64,000 nt of DNA. It comes from Mercenaria mercenaria (taxonomy: Eukaryota > Mollusca > Bivalvia > Venerida > Veneridae). Positions 11,657 to 21,690 of this stretch are shown piece after piece (within the stretch, counting starts at the first letter, position 1; every line of letters starts with the position of its first letter). The position numbers and the translations under genes were made by a program. The DNA lies in the NCBI RefSeq assembly GCF_021730395.1, contig NW_026461109.1:1-64000 (forward strand), written 5' to 3'. The notes beneath the pieces are model-generated. The model was not told the origin of the DNA. It was given only the letters and a program-made list of their open reading frames with translations, and ran no database searches.

Positions 11657-12850
11657 TAATTTTTGCCTCTATAATTTTGTGAAGTTTCAATGAAATGCCA
11701 CAAATACTTCTCAAGTAATGCTCCGGACAAGCCTTATTTTGCATAAAATTAAAAATCCTATAGAAGTCTATGTAAAACTTGGAGCCCCCAGGGTGGGGCC
11801 TCTTTTCACCCCAGGTTTTAATTTGAACAATGTCAGAAGAGGACATGCTACATACCAAATATCAAAGGCCTAGGTCTTGTGGTTTAAGACAAGATTTTTA
11901 AAGTTTTTTCTTTCTATATAAGTCTGTATAAAATTGGGACTCTTGGTGCGGGGCCATATTTGACCCTGGGGGATAATTTGAACAATCTTGGTAGAGGACA
12001 ACTAGATGATGTTACATGCCAAATATCAAAGCCCTAGGCGCAGTGGTTTTGGACAAGATTTTCCCTATATAAATCTATGATCTATGTAAACCATGTGACC
12101 CCCTCAGGGCAGGGCCATATTTGACCCTAGGGGGATAATTTGAACAAACATGTTAAAGGACCATTAGACAATGCCACGTACCAAATATCAAAGCTTTAGC
12201 TACTGTGGTTTTTTACAAGCAGCTTTTTAAATGTTTTCCTTTCGGTTGCCATGGCAACCGGAGTTCTGTATGGAATTCATTTCTTTGACTAATATTCTAT
12301 GAGGATCATACAAGGAACATTCCTGTGAACTTTCATCAAAATTGGACACATTAATTAACACCTGGCTTTGTTATATCATGTAAAAACAGCAATCAACTGG
12401 GATAGACAGGTGTGAAAACATCCAAAAACAGCTGTTTACAGACTCTCGTTATGAATGGTGGATAATGTTTTTTAATTCATATTCAATCTGGAGATTTGGA
12501 CTTTCATCGTGGTATTACATCGCGAATCGGGAGAAACCCGACCGGATCGCAAGAGCTGGGGATGTCTGCATAATTGCCTTTATCATTTTGCGAAGTTTCA
12601 ATAAAATGCCAATGCTCTGGGCATGCCTAATTTTGTATAATAAATGGAGATAATTCAAAAACTATGTAAAGTGGACAGTGCACTCCTCGTCAATGGCATC
12701 TATCATTTTGTGAAGTTTCAATGAAATGCCATTCATACTTTGCCAGAGTCCAGAAAGTGAAAATGTTGACAGACCTGTAGACAATGTGCAAGCTGATCAT
12801 GATCTACACTGCTCACAAAGGCAGAATCAATCGTGTCCAGGATGATAAGG
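11657..12850 (+). repeat. Dispersed repeat with ~155-bp internal units
   Basis: Units recur at about 11765, 11920 and 12061. Each carries a form of AAGTCTATGTAAAAC..GG, then CCCC.GGG(T/C).GGGCC and ATAATTTGAACAA. The array is followed near 12240 by a 16-bp palindrome (GGTTGCCATGGCAACC) and a tail that aligns with 15300-15430. It is the same family as 14108-15510, in the same orientation. Open frames across it are by-products of the repeat. Confidence 0.75.
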
Positions 12851-13117
12851 GTTAAAGTGTAAGAATTACAACAACACAACAATTATGCGCAACTTTAATC
12901 TTATATAATCTATAAGTACAACCATAATATGCATTGCATGTATCTGTGTAAAATAAAGTGTCAGGTATTTTAGCTAAATCTGACTAGAACTTACTTTTAG
13001 ATCAGTATCGCAAGTAAAAGAAGTATAAAATACTTATTTTTTTAGCTCTCTGCTCAAGCTAAGGAATCCAATTCAATAATATGTATTTACACTTAATAAT
13101 CTACCTTCAATGATTCC

Positions 13118-13123
13118 TTTATT
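13118..13123 (-). promoter_or_regulatory. Possible polyadenylation signal
   Basis: AATAAA on the minus strand, about 230 bp after the stop of the candidate terminal exon at 13354-13553. The motif is common in AT-rich DNA, so it is only supportive. Confidence 0.3.
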
Positions 13124-13353
13124 ATTCTCGGAAATCAGAAAATATCAAAATGCATCTTTCTCATATTTCCGAGCTTTCTCACTGATCCAAGCTTTTAGAA
13201 AATTTGCACTTGCACTTGAAATTTATACCAGTTAAGTGGCTTGGAATAACGAAAAAAGGGCGCATATAGTCAAAAATCAGAATCAATAAGATATTGCACT
13301 TCATCGATGGAAAAAATAGCCGAATGCTATTTTCTAATCCTGTGCTTTCTATT

Positions 13354-13553
13354 TCAAGATTTATGAAAAGATTCACGTTTTTTCTGTACTTTTTTGTCTC
13401 TAAGTGCCACGTAATCTTTCCTGACTGGGCTAAGCCTCAGTTCCAATATATTGTTCATCTTGTGTACTATCGCATTACACATTTCCGTTTCAGCCTCAAA
13501 ATCATGATGTTTATAGTCATGCCCAAAATATGTCAGCCGGAATACAGATTTAC
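13354..13553 (-). CDS. Candidate last exon of an unidentified host gene
   Basis: The minus-strand frame starts right after a good acceptor (TTCCATATTTTACAG, AG at 13554-13555) and gives two bases of a split codon plus 65 residues ending at a stop (13354-13356). The peptide is hydrophilic and protein-like: KSVFRLTYFGHDYKHHDFEA, then MCNAIVHKMNNILELRLSP, then DYVALRDKKVQKKRESFHKS. A helical, basic C-terminus is evident. The composition differs from the surrounding AT-rich DNA and is not typical of a transposon. I do not recognise the family. No upstream exon was found before the repeat at 14.1 kb, so the parent gene, if real, has a long intron. Confidence 0.45.
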
Positions 13554-14107
13554 CTGTAAAATATGGAAAAATTAGTTTTAGTGTGTACAAAATTCCTCAA
13601 CTTTATCAGGATGTTTTAGAAATACGACAGAATCAACCATTTGTAACTGAGTGATGAACAAACAGATGGATGAACTAAGAAATGGAATAACATGCATGTT
13701 ATCCATATTTTCTTCTACTTATATTGCAACATTTAGGAAAAATCGTTTGTTTTTCAATTGATATTTTTGACTGTTGCCATAACAACCAAGTTTGTTTCCA
13801 CAGCAACAAAATAAAAAAGTATGAATATTATGCATACTGCTATCCATCCATGTCTAGTAAAAAATATCTAGTAGTTTTAAGTTATGGCAGGATCTCAATT
13901 TGTGTGAAAACTGACTGAGTCACTGACAGACGGGGATCAAACCAGAAGTCCCCTCAAACTGCAAGAGAAAGTGGCTTTGGCCAAAACCTCTATTTCATGG
14001 ATACGTAAGTTTATAAATTTTAATTTTCTAACATAAAATATTTCTTTCTACAGACATAATTTCATGGATTGACACTGCAGTCAAACAACCACAAAATAAA
14101 TGAAAAT

Positions 14108-15510
14108 AAGAGGGTCATGATGACCCCGGATCGCTCACCTGAGTTATGTGAGCTACACTGACAAGTGTAAGAGATCAGGTATTGTACTATATTTTGAACT
14201 GTCAAAACATGTTCCGGGCTTTCATTGTTTTCTGTTCACACCTATATAAGATTAACTTGAAAGCTGAAAACAAGTTTCGACAGTTCAAATAAATAGAACA
14301 ATAAGAAAGTCAAATGTAAGTAAGCATTGAAATCTGAGAGTTAAATGAAATTAACTTTGAAATCTTTTCCAAGTTGTGTGAACAAGTGTCAAGTGTCAAA
14401 CTAAACCTAAAATATTAAAAATAGGTCATTAGGACATATTTATGGTCACTGAAAGTCAGTTTTAAGATCAGTGTACAACACTGTACATGGCATCCAAATT
14501 TCAAGGCTGTATCTTAAAAAAACAAGAAAGTAGGTCAGTAGGTCAGGCTCACAGTTAGGTGACCCCTAATTACTTGTGATCATCAGGTAATTATAATAAA
14601 ACAGTCTAAGAAATATGATCTGATAATATTTGAAATATTTTTCCTATATATCAATATAACAAGTGACCCCCGGGGTGGGGCCTCTTTTTCACCCCGGGGT
14701 AACTTTGAAAACAAACTTGTTAGAGATCCACTACACAATGCTTCATACCAAATATCAAAGGCCTAGGCCTTAATATTTCAGTCAAGAAGATTTTTAAAGA
14801 TTTTTCTATACACAAGTCTATGTAAAACTTGGGACCCCAGGGCAGGGCCTCTTCTCACCCGAGTATAATTTAAATAATCTTGGTAGAGGACCACTAGGCA
14901 ATGCCACATGCTATGTATCAAAAGCCTAAGCCTTGCAGTTTCAGACAAGAAGATTTTAAAGTTTTTCCTATATAAGTCTATGTAAAACGTGGGACCTCCC
15001 GGGGTAAGGCCTCTTTTCACCCAAGGGTAATAATGTGAACAGTCTTGGTAGAGGACCACAAGGCAATGCTGCATACCAAATATCAAAGTCGTAGGTCTTG
15101 TGGTTTCAGCCAAGAAGAATTTTAAGGTTTTTTCCTGAACAAGTCTATGTAAAACTTGGGACCCCCGAGGCGGGGCCTTTTTCACCCCAGGGTCATAATT
15201 TGGGCAATTTTCATAGAGGACCATTAGATGATGACACATGCTAAATGTCAAGGCTCTAAGCCTGGTGGTTTTGGACAAGAAGATTTTCAAAGGTTTTCCT
15301 TTCGGTTGCCATGGCAACAAGAGTTCGGCATGGATTTCAATTCTTTGGGCAAATTTGAAAGGGATCTACCCAAGGATCATTCCTGTGAAGTTTGGTGTAA
15401 ATCTGCCAAGTCGTTTTGAAGAAGATTTTTTTACAAATTGTTGACAGACGACGGACTTCGAGCGGTCACAAAAGCTCACCATGAGCCTTTCGCTCATGTG
15501 TGCTGAAAAG
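14108..15510 (+). repeat. Dispersed repeat with ~163-bp internal units and GCTCACC ends
   Basis: The left edge has GATCGCTCACCTGAG and the right edge has GCTCACC/GAGC in opposite sense, as in the element at 23876-25919. Inside, units start near 14650, 14814, 14974 and 15141 with AAGTCTATGTAAAAC..GGGACC and GGGGCCTCTTTTTCACCC-type phrases. The tail near 15300 shares the GGTTGCCATGGCAAC palindrome with 12240. A 180-codon open frame on the opposite strand (15320-14778) is a repeat artefact. Confidence 0.75.
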
Positions 15511-15828
15511 TCTCCAAGAATAACGACTTGACAGCAAAAATGAACCCTACTTGAAGACTACTAAGCAATTTAAATATAGTCAAGGAATAATTTTCATGGA
15601 TTGTGTTGTGGATTCAATCCATGAAATTTCCTCACATTTAAGAAAATACTTATTTATCTTTCAACTTTCAAGTCCACAAGTTTAAGCCCCCATGACAAAA
15701 CAGTTGTTTTTTGGCAAAAGCCTTGAACATTTTATGCCAAAGAAATTAATCAATGTTACAGTACCTCCATCCTTTTCCTCTAGCACATCACAGGATGCTA
15801 TATTGTCAGCGTCGTATGTTACTGCTCT
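15511..15828. other. Spacer, no gene seen
   Basis: Contains a small imperfect palindrome (TTTCATGGATTGTGTTGTGGATTCAATCCATGAAAT, about 15593-15628, here named only by its arms TTTCATGGATT/AATCCATGAAA). Nothing else is supported. Confidence 0.4.
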
Positions 15829-16347
15829 CTAACGGAACAATCTTGTACCACTTTTACTTGCAGTTGGATCAATCTCAACCTGCTCTCGAATTATACCTGG
15901 TGCCAGTATGGAAATTAAAATTAATTTCGTATTTAACAGGGAGCTCAGGTAACGGAAAAAACTTTCATACATTTGATGGATTCTAAAACCTTCACTCGAA
16001 GATATATAGACATTAACCAGAGTGTATGTATTATTTTCAACAATTATATTCATTAAAACATAACGACCGTTTGTATCTAAACAGCAATTGATAATATCGC
16101 ATGGTAAATTTTTGTTAACGAAAATCGAGCAGCCTCTGCTTAAATTGTTTCCGAATGCATTATGTAAGTGCCATTCGTGTAATTCATCAGCTACAATTGA
16201 AGATATTTCAGTCATAAAGTGTGTTCCTTGAAAAAAAAAAACAATTTGTGCTTTCTGAAATAAGATATATTGTTTTAAACGTGCACGTTTTTGTTTATCT
16301 CTAAGACCCTGGCAATACAAGGAGAGAATATGAAAGTAATCAGTCAT
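15829..16347 (-). pseudogene. LINE ORF2 endonuclease domain fragment (L1/Tx1-like)
   Basis: About 172 residues on the minus strand match the N-terminal apurinic-type endonuclease of L1/Tx1-like ORF2. The start reads MTDYFHILSLYCQGLRDKQK (family NCQGLRD.KR), then VFFFQGTHF, RGCSIFVNK, NGRYVLMNI and TLVNVYIS. The catalytic Glu of the family's QETH motif is Gly here, and the GDFN metal site near the end is not readable in this frame. RT is not found downstream. It lies on the same strand as the ORF1-like gene at 17.5-19.8 kb and could be the remains of its partner, but 1.1 kb containing an inverted repeat separates them. Confidence 0.7.
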
Positions 16348-17090
16348 ACTATGTTAAGTTCAAAGAAACAGAAATCAAATTTCAAACATTCAATCACAGA
16401 GAATAGCATCACTATGTAACATCGCAATATGAATAGATATCTTACTGTTATTGTATTATATAATGCGAAATTGTAGGTATGATAACCAACATCAATGTAC
16501 AATGAAAGTATATGTATATAAAAAAATAATAAAAAAAAACAACAACAACAATATACCATTATCAATGCCGAATGTTCAGTATCATGTGACAATGCAGCAT
16601 ATATAAAAAAAAATACTTTCTCATTTATGTGCAGTAAATATTGATTCAAAAATAACTATTTTGTTCTTCGTATATAACAAAGAAGTTCATAAATGAACAA
16701 TATTAAATGCAATCTTGATGACATTTACGTTTTCTGTACTATGCTTCTTTTCTTGTGTCAACATGTATATGAAAAATAAAATTTGTACTTTAATCATTTT
16801 AGGTTTAATGAAAGTGTCTATTAAGTGATAATATATAATGATCTGTGCTTAAATATATGAATAAATATATATGTATATATATTACATTTACACTAGATTT
16901 TTTAACTTGTAGAAAAATAGCATTTTCTAAATTTGTACATTTATTTCTCGCATTAGAAAGGAGAAACATATCCGTAATATGTGCCATAATCCATTATACT
17001 TTATCGACTGTCTAAAAATAAATTCATAACAGTGTACATATGTCAACCTGTTAATCCCGATTGTTACACGGCTTTTTCGTTCTGTCATTT
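16348..17090. other. AT-rich spacer between LINE endonuclease and inverted repeat
   Basis: Very AT-rich with runs such as AAAAAACAACAACAAC near 16534-16550. No supported gene. Confidence 0.45.
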
Positions 17091-17455
17091 AAAGAGGCAC
17101 CACAAAATAACTGTATTCTTTTGTGTTTCCATGATGGTAATTATACTTGCTTTGCATGCAGAAAATGAGAAATAATAAGTATCAAGTTAGAAATTGACAG
17201 TGACATATATTAGGCCAAGACAATGTGTGTAATGTCTTAACATTTTATTGAATAACTGTAGCAATATGTATAGAAATCAGTGTATTTAGTGAAATTTCAA
17301 TCATATTTTGTTTCTACAGTGTAAGATAGTTATTCATCTATGTTTTTGAAAGTATGCTGAAAAGAGATTGACTGAATAAGTTGGCAGATGAAGTTGTCAA
17401 AACACATTTATTCAGGAATGGCCTAAATTGTCCACCTGAAAACTTGTAGTATAAC
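17091..17455 (+). repeat. Left long inverted repeat of ORF1 unit (~365 bp)
   Basis: Read on the plus strand, it aligns end to end with the reverse complement of 19812-20178 at roughly 85% identity, with few indels. Both begin AAAGA(G/C)GC(A/G)CCACAAAATAACTG and end at GTCCACC(T/C)GAAAACTTGTAGTATA. The ORF1-like gene lies between the two copies and stops about 30 bp from this one. Confidence 0.85.
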
Positions 17456-17485
17456 TGTATATTACATGTATTTCAAGAATGATTT

Positions 17486-19812
17486 TCATGAAGTTTTTTT
17501 GGGGTGAAAAAAGTATGTCACTAGGTCGTAGTTGGTCTTTAATGTCTCAACGGGAGTAGGCAGGGACCATGTCACTGAAATAGACCATTGTTTATTTGTG
17601 CCTGGTGTACCTGTACCGTTAGATGCAACCGTCATAAATCCTTCTATATACGACTGACCTTGAATATGACCTGCTTCTCTTCTCTTCAACTTTTTCTTTT
17701 TACGTGTCTCGGGTTGAGGATCAGATAAGGGAATTTGCGGAGGTTGTCTTTCAATATCGGGTCTTTTTCCCTGAGAGGTGCCTATCTCGTAGACGTGATT
17801 ACTATCACGCGATTCGTCCTCATCAGAGTTCTCAGAGATACCCGAAGGATCCTCTGATGAGGATGTGTTTTCAAAAACATCACACTGTCCCTTTTTAGCT
17901 TGACTATCCGAAGAATAAGTAGAGCTATCCTACTCACCACGGCGTCAGCGTCGGCGTCGGCGTCAAACCTTGGTTAAGTTTTTCGTACCAGTCCACATTT
18001 TGACAAAGTCTTTTGAGATAAAGCATTGAAACTTCCAACACTTGTTTACCATCACCATGACCAGTTATAGGCAAAAGCACATAACTCCATCAAGGATTTT
18101 GGCTGAATTATGGCCCTTTTGACTTAGAAATCTTGGTTAAGTTTTTCGTACCAGTTCATATTTTGACAAATTCTTTTGAGATAAAGCTTTGAAACTTTCA
18201 ACACTTGTTTACCATCATCATGTCCAGTTATAGGGAAGAGTACATAGCTCCATCAAGGATTTTGGCTGAATTATGGCCCCTTTCAACTTAAAAATCTTGG
18301 TTAAGTTTTTCGTATCAGTTCATATTTTGACAAAGTCTTTGAGTTAAAGCTTTGAAACTTTCAACACTTGTTTACCATCACCACGACCAGTTATAGGGAA
18401 GAGTACATAACTCCATCAAGGATTTTGGCTGAATTATGGCCCTTTTGACTTAGAAATCTTGGTTAAGTTTTTTGTACCAGTTCATATTTTGACAAAGTCT
18501 TTTGAGATAAAGCTTTGAAACTTTCAACACCTGTTTACCATCACCATGTCCAGTTATGGGCAAGAGTACATAACTCCATGTAGTATTTTGGCTGAATTAT
18601 GGCCCCTTTTGACTTAGAAATCTTGGATAAGTTTTTCGTACCAGTTAATATTTTGTGTAAAGTGTTTGACATATGGCTTTGAAACTTTTATCACTTGTTT
18701 AGTATAATAGTCTCTGTCTGTAGAGAAGAGTACATAACTCTGTCATCTATTTAGGCTGAATTATTTCCCTTTTTGGACTTTGTTCTGTTTTCATGGGAGT
18801 CCATGTTTTGTCAAAACTATCTGACATATTGCTTTTAAACTTTAAACACTTGTTTATCATCATGATTTCAATCTGTAGGTAAGAGTACAGAACTCTGACA
18901 ACTATTTTGTTTGAATTATGGCCCTTTTTGGACTTTGAAATGGGTTCACACATTGCCATTTAGAGCAAGACTTATCGAAAATCACAAAAACAGGAACATC
19001 GTTTGACTAATCTTTTTTTTCTTTTGTCTGAATAACTGTGGTAATATTTTGATCCCAATCAATTCTTCGAAATGCCGAGCGCAGCTGTCATCCGACAGCT
19101 CTTGTTGTGGCCGATCTCACCACAAGTTATACACTTCCAATCATTTTTACAAGTGAAAATTGTATGTCCGATTTGAAGACATTTTGCACATTTGAGTGAT
19201 TTATTCACCTGGCCCTTATGGATAATCTTGGCCTTGAACTGTCCAAATTGCATAAACCGCTCAAGGAGCTCTTTTAGAGTAGAGGTTTTTGCATTCGCCA
19301 AACGATCTCTAGTTTCACAGTTTGTCAATTTATTGTTTATTCGAAGCTTTTCACGAATACAAGGAATAACATCTATGACTTTCAACACAAGTGCCCTCGT
19401 TATGATCCATCATCGGCGGATAACGGGATATTCTGAATACGATTTCTGGTTGTGTTTTCATAATCTAAACGTAGAGGGTTTGTTTGGGGTATTGAGAAAG
19501 ATTTGTCCCTTAAGGTGACTACGCTGGCGATGAGGGTTGCTTTGTCGGTCAGATTGTCAATATAAATACGCCACGTCCCATTTACTCTCTGCAGGCCAGT
19601 TATATGTGTAGGGTCAATAGTTAGACCCAGTACTTTATACATTTCTTCAATAGTTATATATTGTCTATCTGAGCGATCTGTATTTGGTTTTGATTTTCCA
19701 AATAAACTTGGTTCTTGAAAGAACACAATCGAGATATCTGTGTAGACACCGCCATTTTGTATTGCTGAAAAAGCATTGTCACTTACTGTCTCGCCGGAGT
19801 TCTCCTTTATCC
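17486..19812 (-). pseudogene. LINE ORF1-like gene: RRM-like domain and CCHC knuckles, interrupted
   Basis: Minus strand. The N-terminal part (about 19800-19400) reads NGGVYTDISIVFFQEPSLFG, then ITIEEMYKVLG, ITGLQRVNGTWRIYIDN and DYENTTRNRIQNIP. This is the RRM-like fold and linker of L1/Tx1-type ORF1 proteins that bind LINE RNA. After a frame change near 19395 it continues REKLRINNKLTNCETRDRL and a CCHC knuckle KCAKCLQIGHTIFTCKND. The second knuckle reads CITCGEIGH and is then cut by the 1.2-kb repeat at 17897-19103. Its last Cys (KKGQCD) and an acidic Ser-rich then basic C-terminal tail (SSSEDPSG, RKKKKLKRREAG) lie on the far side, ending at 17486. No ORF2 directly follows, so it resembles a half-LINE (ORF1-only) arrangement. 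Confidence 0.75.
17897..19103 (+). mobile_element. 1.2-kb dispersed repeat inserted in ORF1, with ~163-bp tandem units
   Basis: It starts AGCTTGACTATCCGAAGAATA and then has a short (GGCGTC)n block (17941-17965). It ends in a small hairpin (AGCTGTC..GACAGCT) followed by CTTG. Inside, five to seven units recur at 17969, 18132, 18296, 18458 and 18622 (spacing 162-164 bp), each with CTTGGTTAAGTTTTTCGTA and GGCTGAATTATGGCCC; the last units are degenerate. A 2-bp duplication (TT) at the junctions would restore the zinc-knuckle frame of the host ORF1. Other copies of the family lie at 25920-26070 (minus, one end only) and 43541-44003. There is no coding capacity, so it is non-autonomous. Confidence 0.85.
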
Positions 19813-20178
19813 AGCTATACTACAAGTTTTCGGGTGGACAATTTAGGCCCTTCCCGAATAAATGTGTTTTCACAACTTCATACGCAAACTTATTCAGTCA
19901 ATCTCTTTTCAGTATATTATTAAGAATATAGATGAACAACTACATCTTACACTGTAGAATCAAAATGTGATTAAAATTTACCTAAAGACACTGATTTATG
20001 TACATATTGCTACATTAATTCAATAAAATTTTAGACATTAAACACATTGTCCTAGCCTAATATATGTCACTGTCAATTTGAAAATAAAATCTTGTATATC
20101 TCATATTTTCCATGCAAATCATGTGTAATTACCGTCATGGAAATATAAAAGAATACAGTTATTTTGTGGCGCGTCTTT
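19812..20178 (-). repeat. Right long inverted repeat / 5' UTR of ORF1 unit
   Basis: Reverse complement of 17091-17455. On the minus strand it leads directly into the ORF1-like gene, so it behaves as its 5' untranslated region, and the left copy places the same sequence head-on at the gene's 3' side. Flanking target duplications were not clear (CATTT on the left, CTTTT on the right). Confidence 0.85.
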
Positions 20179-20936
20179 CTTTTGTGTGTATGCAACCCAC
20201 GATTACAATAGGTAACAGTTAACGGCCACGTGCCACACTTAAGCATGCAAAACCACAGGTATTTCATATATAATTTTATGTAAAATAGACTCTATTTTGA
20301 CAGGCGTCACTGCTCATAGTCAGGATTTTCATGCTTTTTCAGTGACAATTCAAGGTTAAAAGGTAGGACGGGAGCAGGGCTTTAAATTCACGTGATCCCC
20401 GATTACGGAAAAGCGATAAACACGAAAGTAGGACAAAATGACTACCCATGAATATAAAAAAAATCAATCGTTTCTCTGCACATGTTTTGACTTCAAGGAA
20501 ATATTGCACGGCTATCGTAATGTTTTGTAGTATATTTCAAAATGTGTAGTCTTTTTGTAGGATTTATGTTTATTTATTTGTCTTTATTTGGCAAATTTTA
20601 TCACCAAGATTATCCAGCCGAGAATGATAAAAACGTCCGGTGAATCGCCCTCCTGCATCGCCTGACGCCATTTTGTTTCCAACAGCTTTATAGAACGTAA
20701 TGACGCGACGTTGCAAAGCGTAACGTTTGGCGTTCCGCCAGACGTCGCTAAATTACACCTTCTTCACCTTAAGTCCAAAATTTCCAAAATATAAGGTTAA
20801 CCATATCCGTTTATTAGTGTTTGTTCAAGAGCAATATAAACGCTGCCTAAGCTTGCGTCAGTTACCAAAACCTGCCGAAATCCTATTTCTTTTTTGGACA
20901 ACATATCCCAAATTGACGGGTAGATTTTTTTTTCAT
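20179..20936. other. Spacer with CpG-rich patch
   Basis: Mostly non-coding. About 20620-20760 is unusually rich in CG dinucleotides for this window and contains GACGCCATTTTGTTTCC, like a YY1/initiator site. It might be a LINE 5' end or an old promoter. No transcript can be inferred. Confidence 0.35.
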
Positions 20937-21180
20937 AACAAAGCGTAGAACAGTATTTTATCCTAAGGTCAAGTAAGTTTTATTTATTTTTTTTGGTATA
21001 TGTTTGCCTTGTTTAGTTTTTTCTACTTTTTTATTGTTCATGAGTAGTTACTGTAAACAGGCTGCTTTCATTGTTTCTTTTGAATTCATTATTGTTTGTA
21101 TTTTTGGAATATATATCATGTAAAGCATATTTGAACGTGAACATATGCATGAAAAGAGTGTTATTTATAAATATGACTTA
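20937..21180 (+). mobile_element. LINE 3' tail (same family as 61.9 kb)
   Basis: CAAAGCGTAGAA.AGTATTTTA, then TCCTAAGGTCA and TTGTTT.(A/G).TTTTTTCTACTTTT match 61922-62010 almost base for base. The copy then runs to ATGTAAAGCATATTTGAACG and a GTGTTATTTATAAAT end. That terminal motif is shared with the SINE at 3627-4070. No RT sequence precedes it, so it is a strongly 5'-truncated LINE copy. Confidence 0.7.
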
Positions 21181-21399
21181 AGGTGGAATGCGCCCCAAAC
21201 TTTTTGCCGAATATTGTCCTGAAATTTATACTGTACAAAACTGTTCAGGAGCTCCGGTTTTACTTTTTCGCAATATTGTTCATGTTTTTTGCTATTGTGT
21301 CAGATACATGGCCCCTGACGTCACTTTTTAAGCAACGGCAAGTTCCGAGTGTTTTCGGCATTTTTCCTTTCCTTCGCTCTGAATGTCATATCAATGAAA

Positions 21400-21690
21400 A
21401 ATACAAAATAATGTTCATTTTGCAAACAGAAAATACTACGCAATGGTATAAAATTCAGTGAAATGAAATTGACGCTCAGGACGTCAGTGACGATTCTGTG
21501 ACGTCAGAACGGAAATAATCACATCAAGTTTTGCTAAAAATTTTGCCTTATAATTCAGTTTATTAAACATCGGCTCGATAACAAAACGTATAATTTTGGT
21601 ATGTTGTTTCGCCATGTGTGTACGTCTAGTAGACACATAAATACTTAGGGATCACCGACTTTAATTTTTCGCAATATAACATAACTTTAC
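21400..21690 (+). repeat. Left arm of a long imperfect inverted repeat
   Basis: Pairs with 23655-23870 in opposite orientation. The best block contains TTTTGGTATGTTGTTTCGC and CGTCTAGTAGACACATAAAT on both arms. The outer part (TTTTGCAAACAGAAAATACTACGC against TTTGCATTTAGAAAATGCTACAT) is weaker and there are indels. The arms bound about 2 kb of non-coding DNA and may be ends of an old DNA transposon or two opposed copies of one repeat. Confidence 0.7.

Noticed and set aside
13918-14006. Plus-strand segment ending at GGATAC|GTAAGT, possible exon
   Set aside because: TTTCATGGAT-type sequence here recurs near 14050 and 15595 and belongs to a dispersed repeat; the putative peptide is short and low quality.
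14778-15320. 180-codon open frame on the minus strand
   Set aside because: It reads the antisense of the internal tandem units of the 14108-15510 repeat; its repeated KIFLS.TTRLR phrases follow the 163-bp period.
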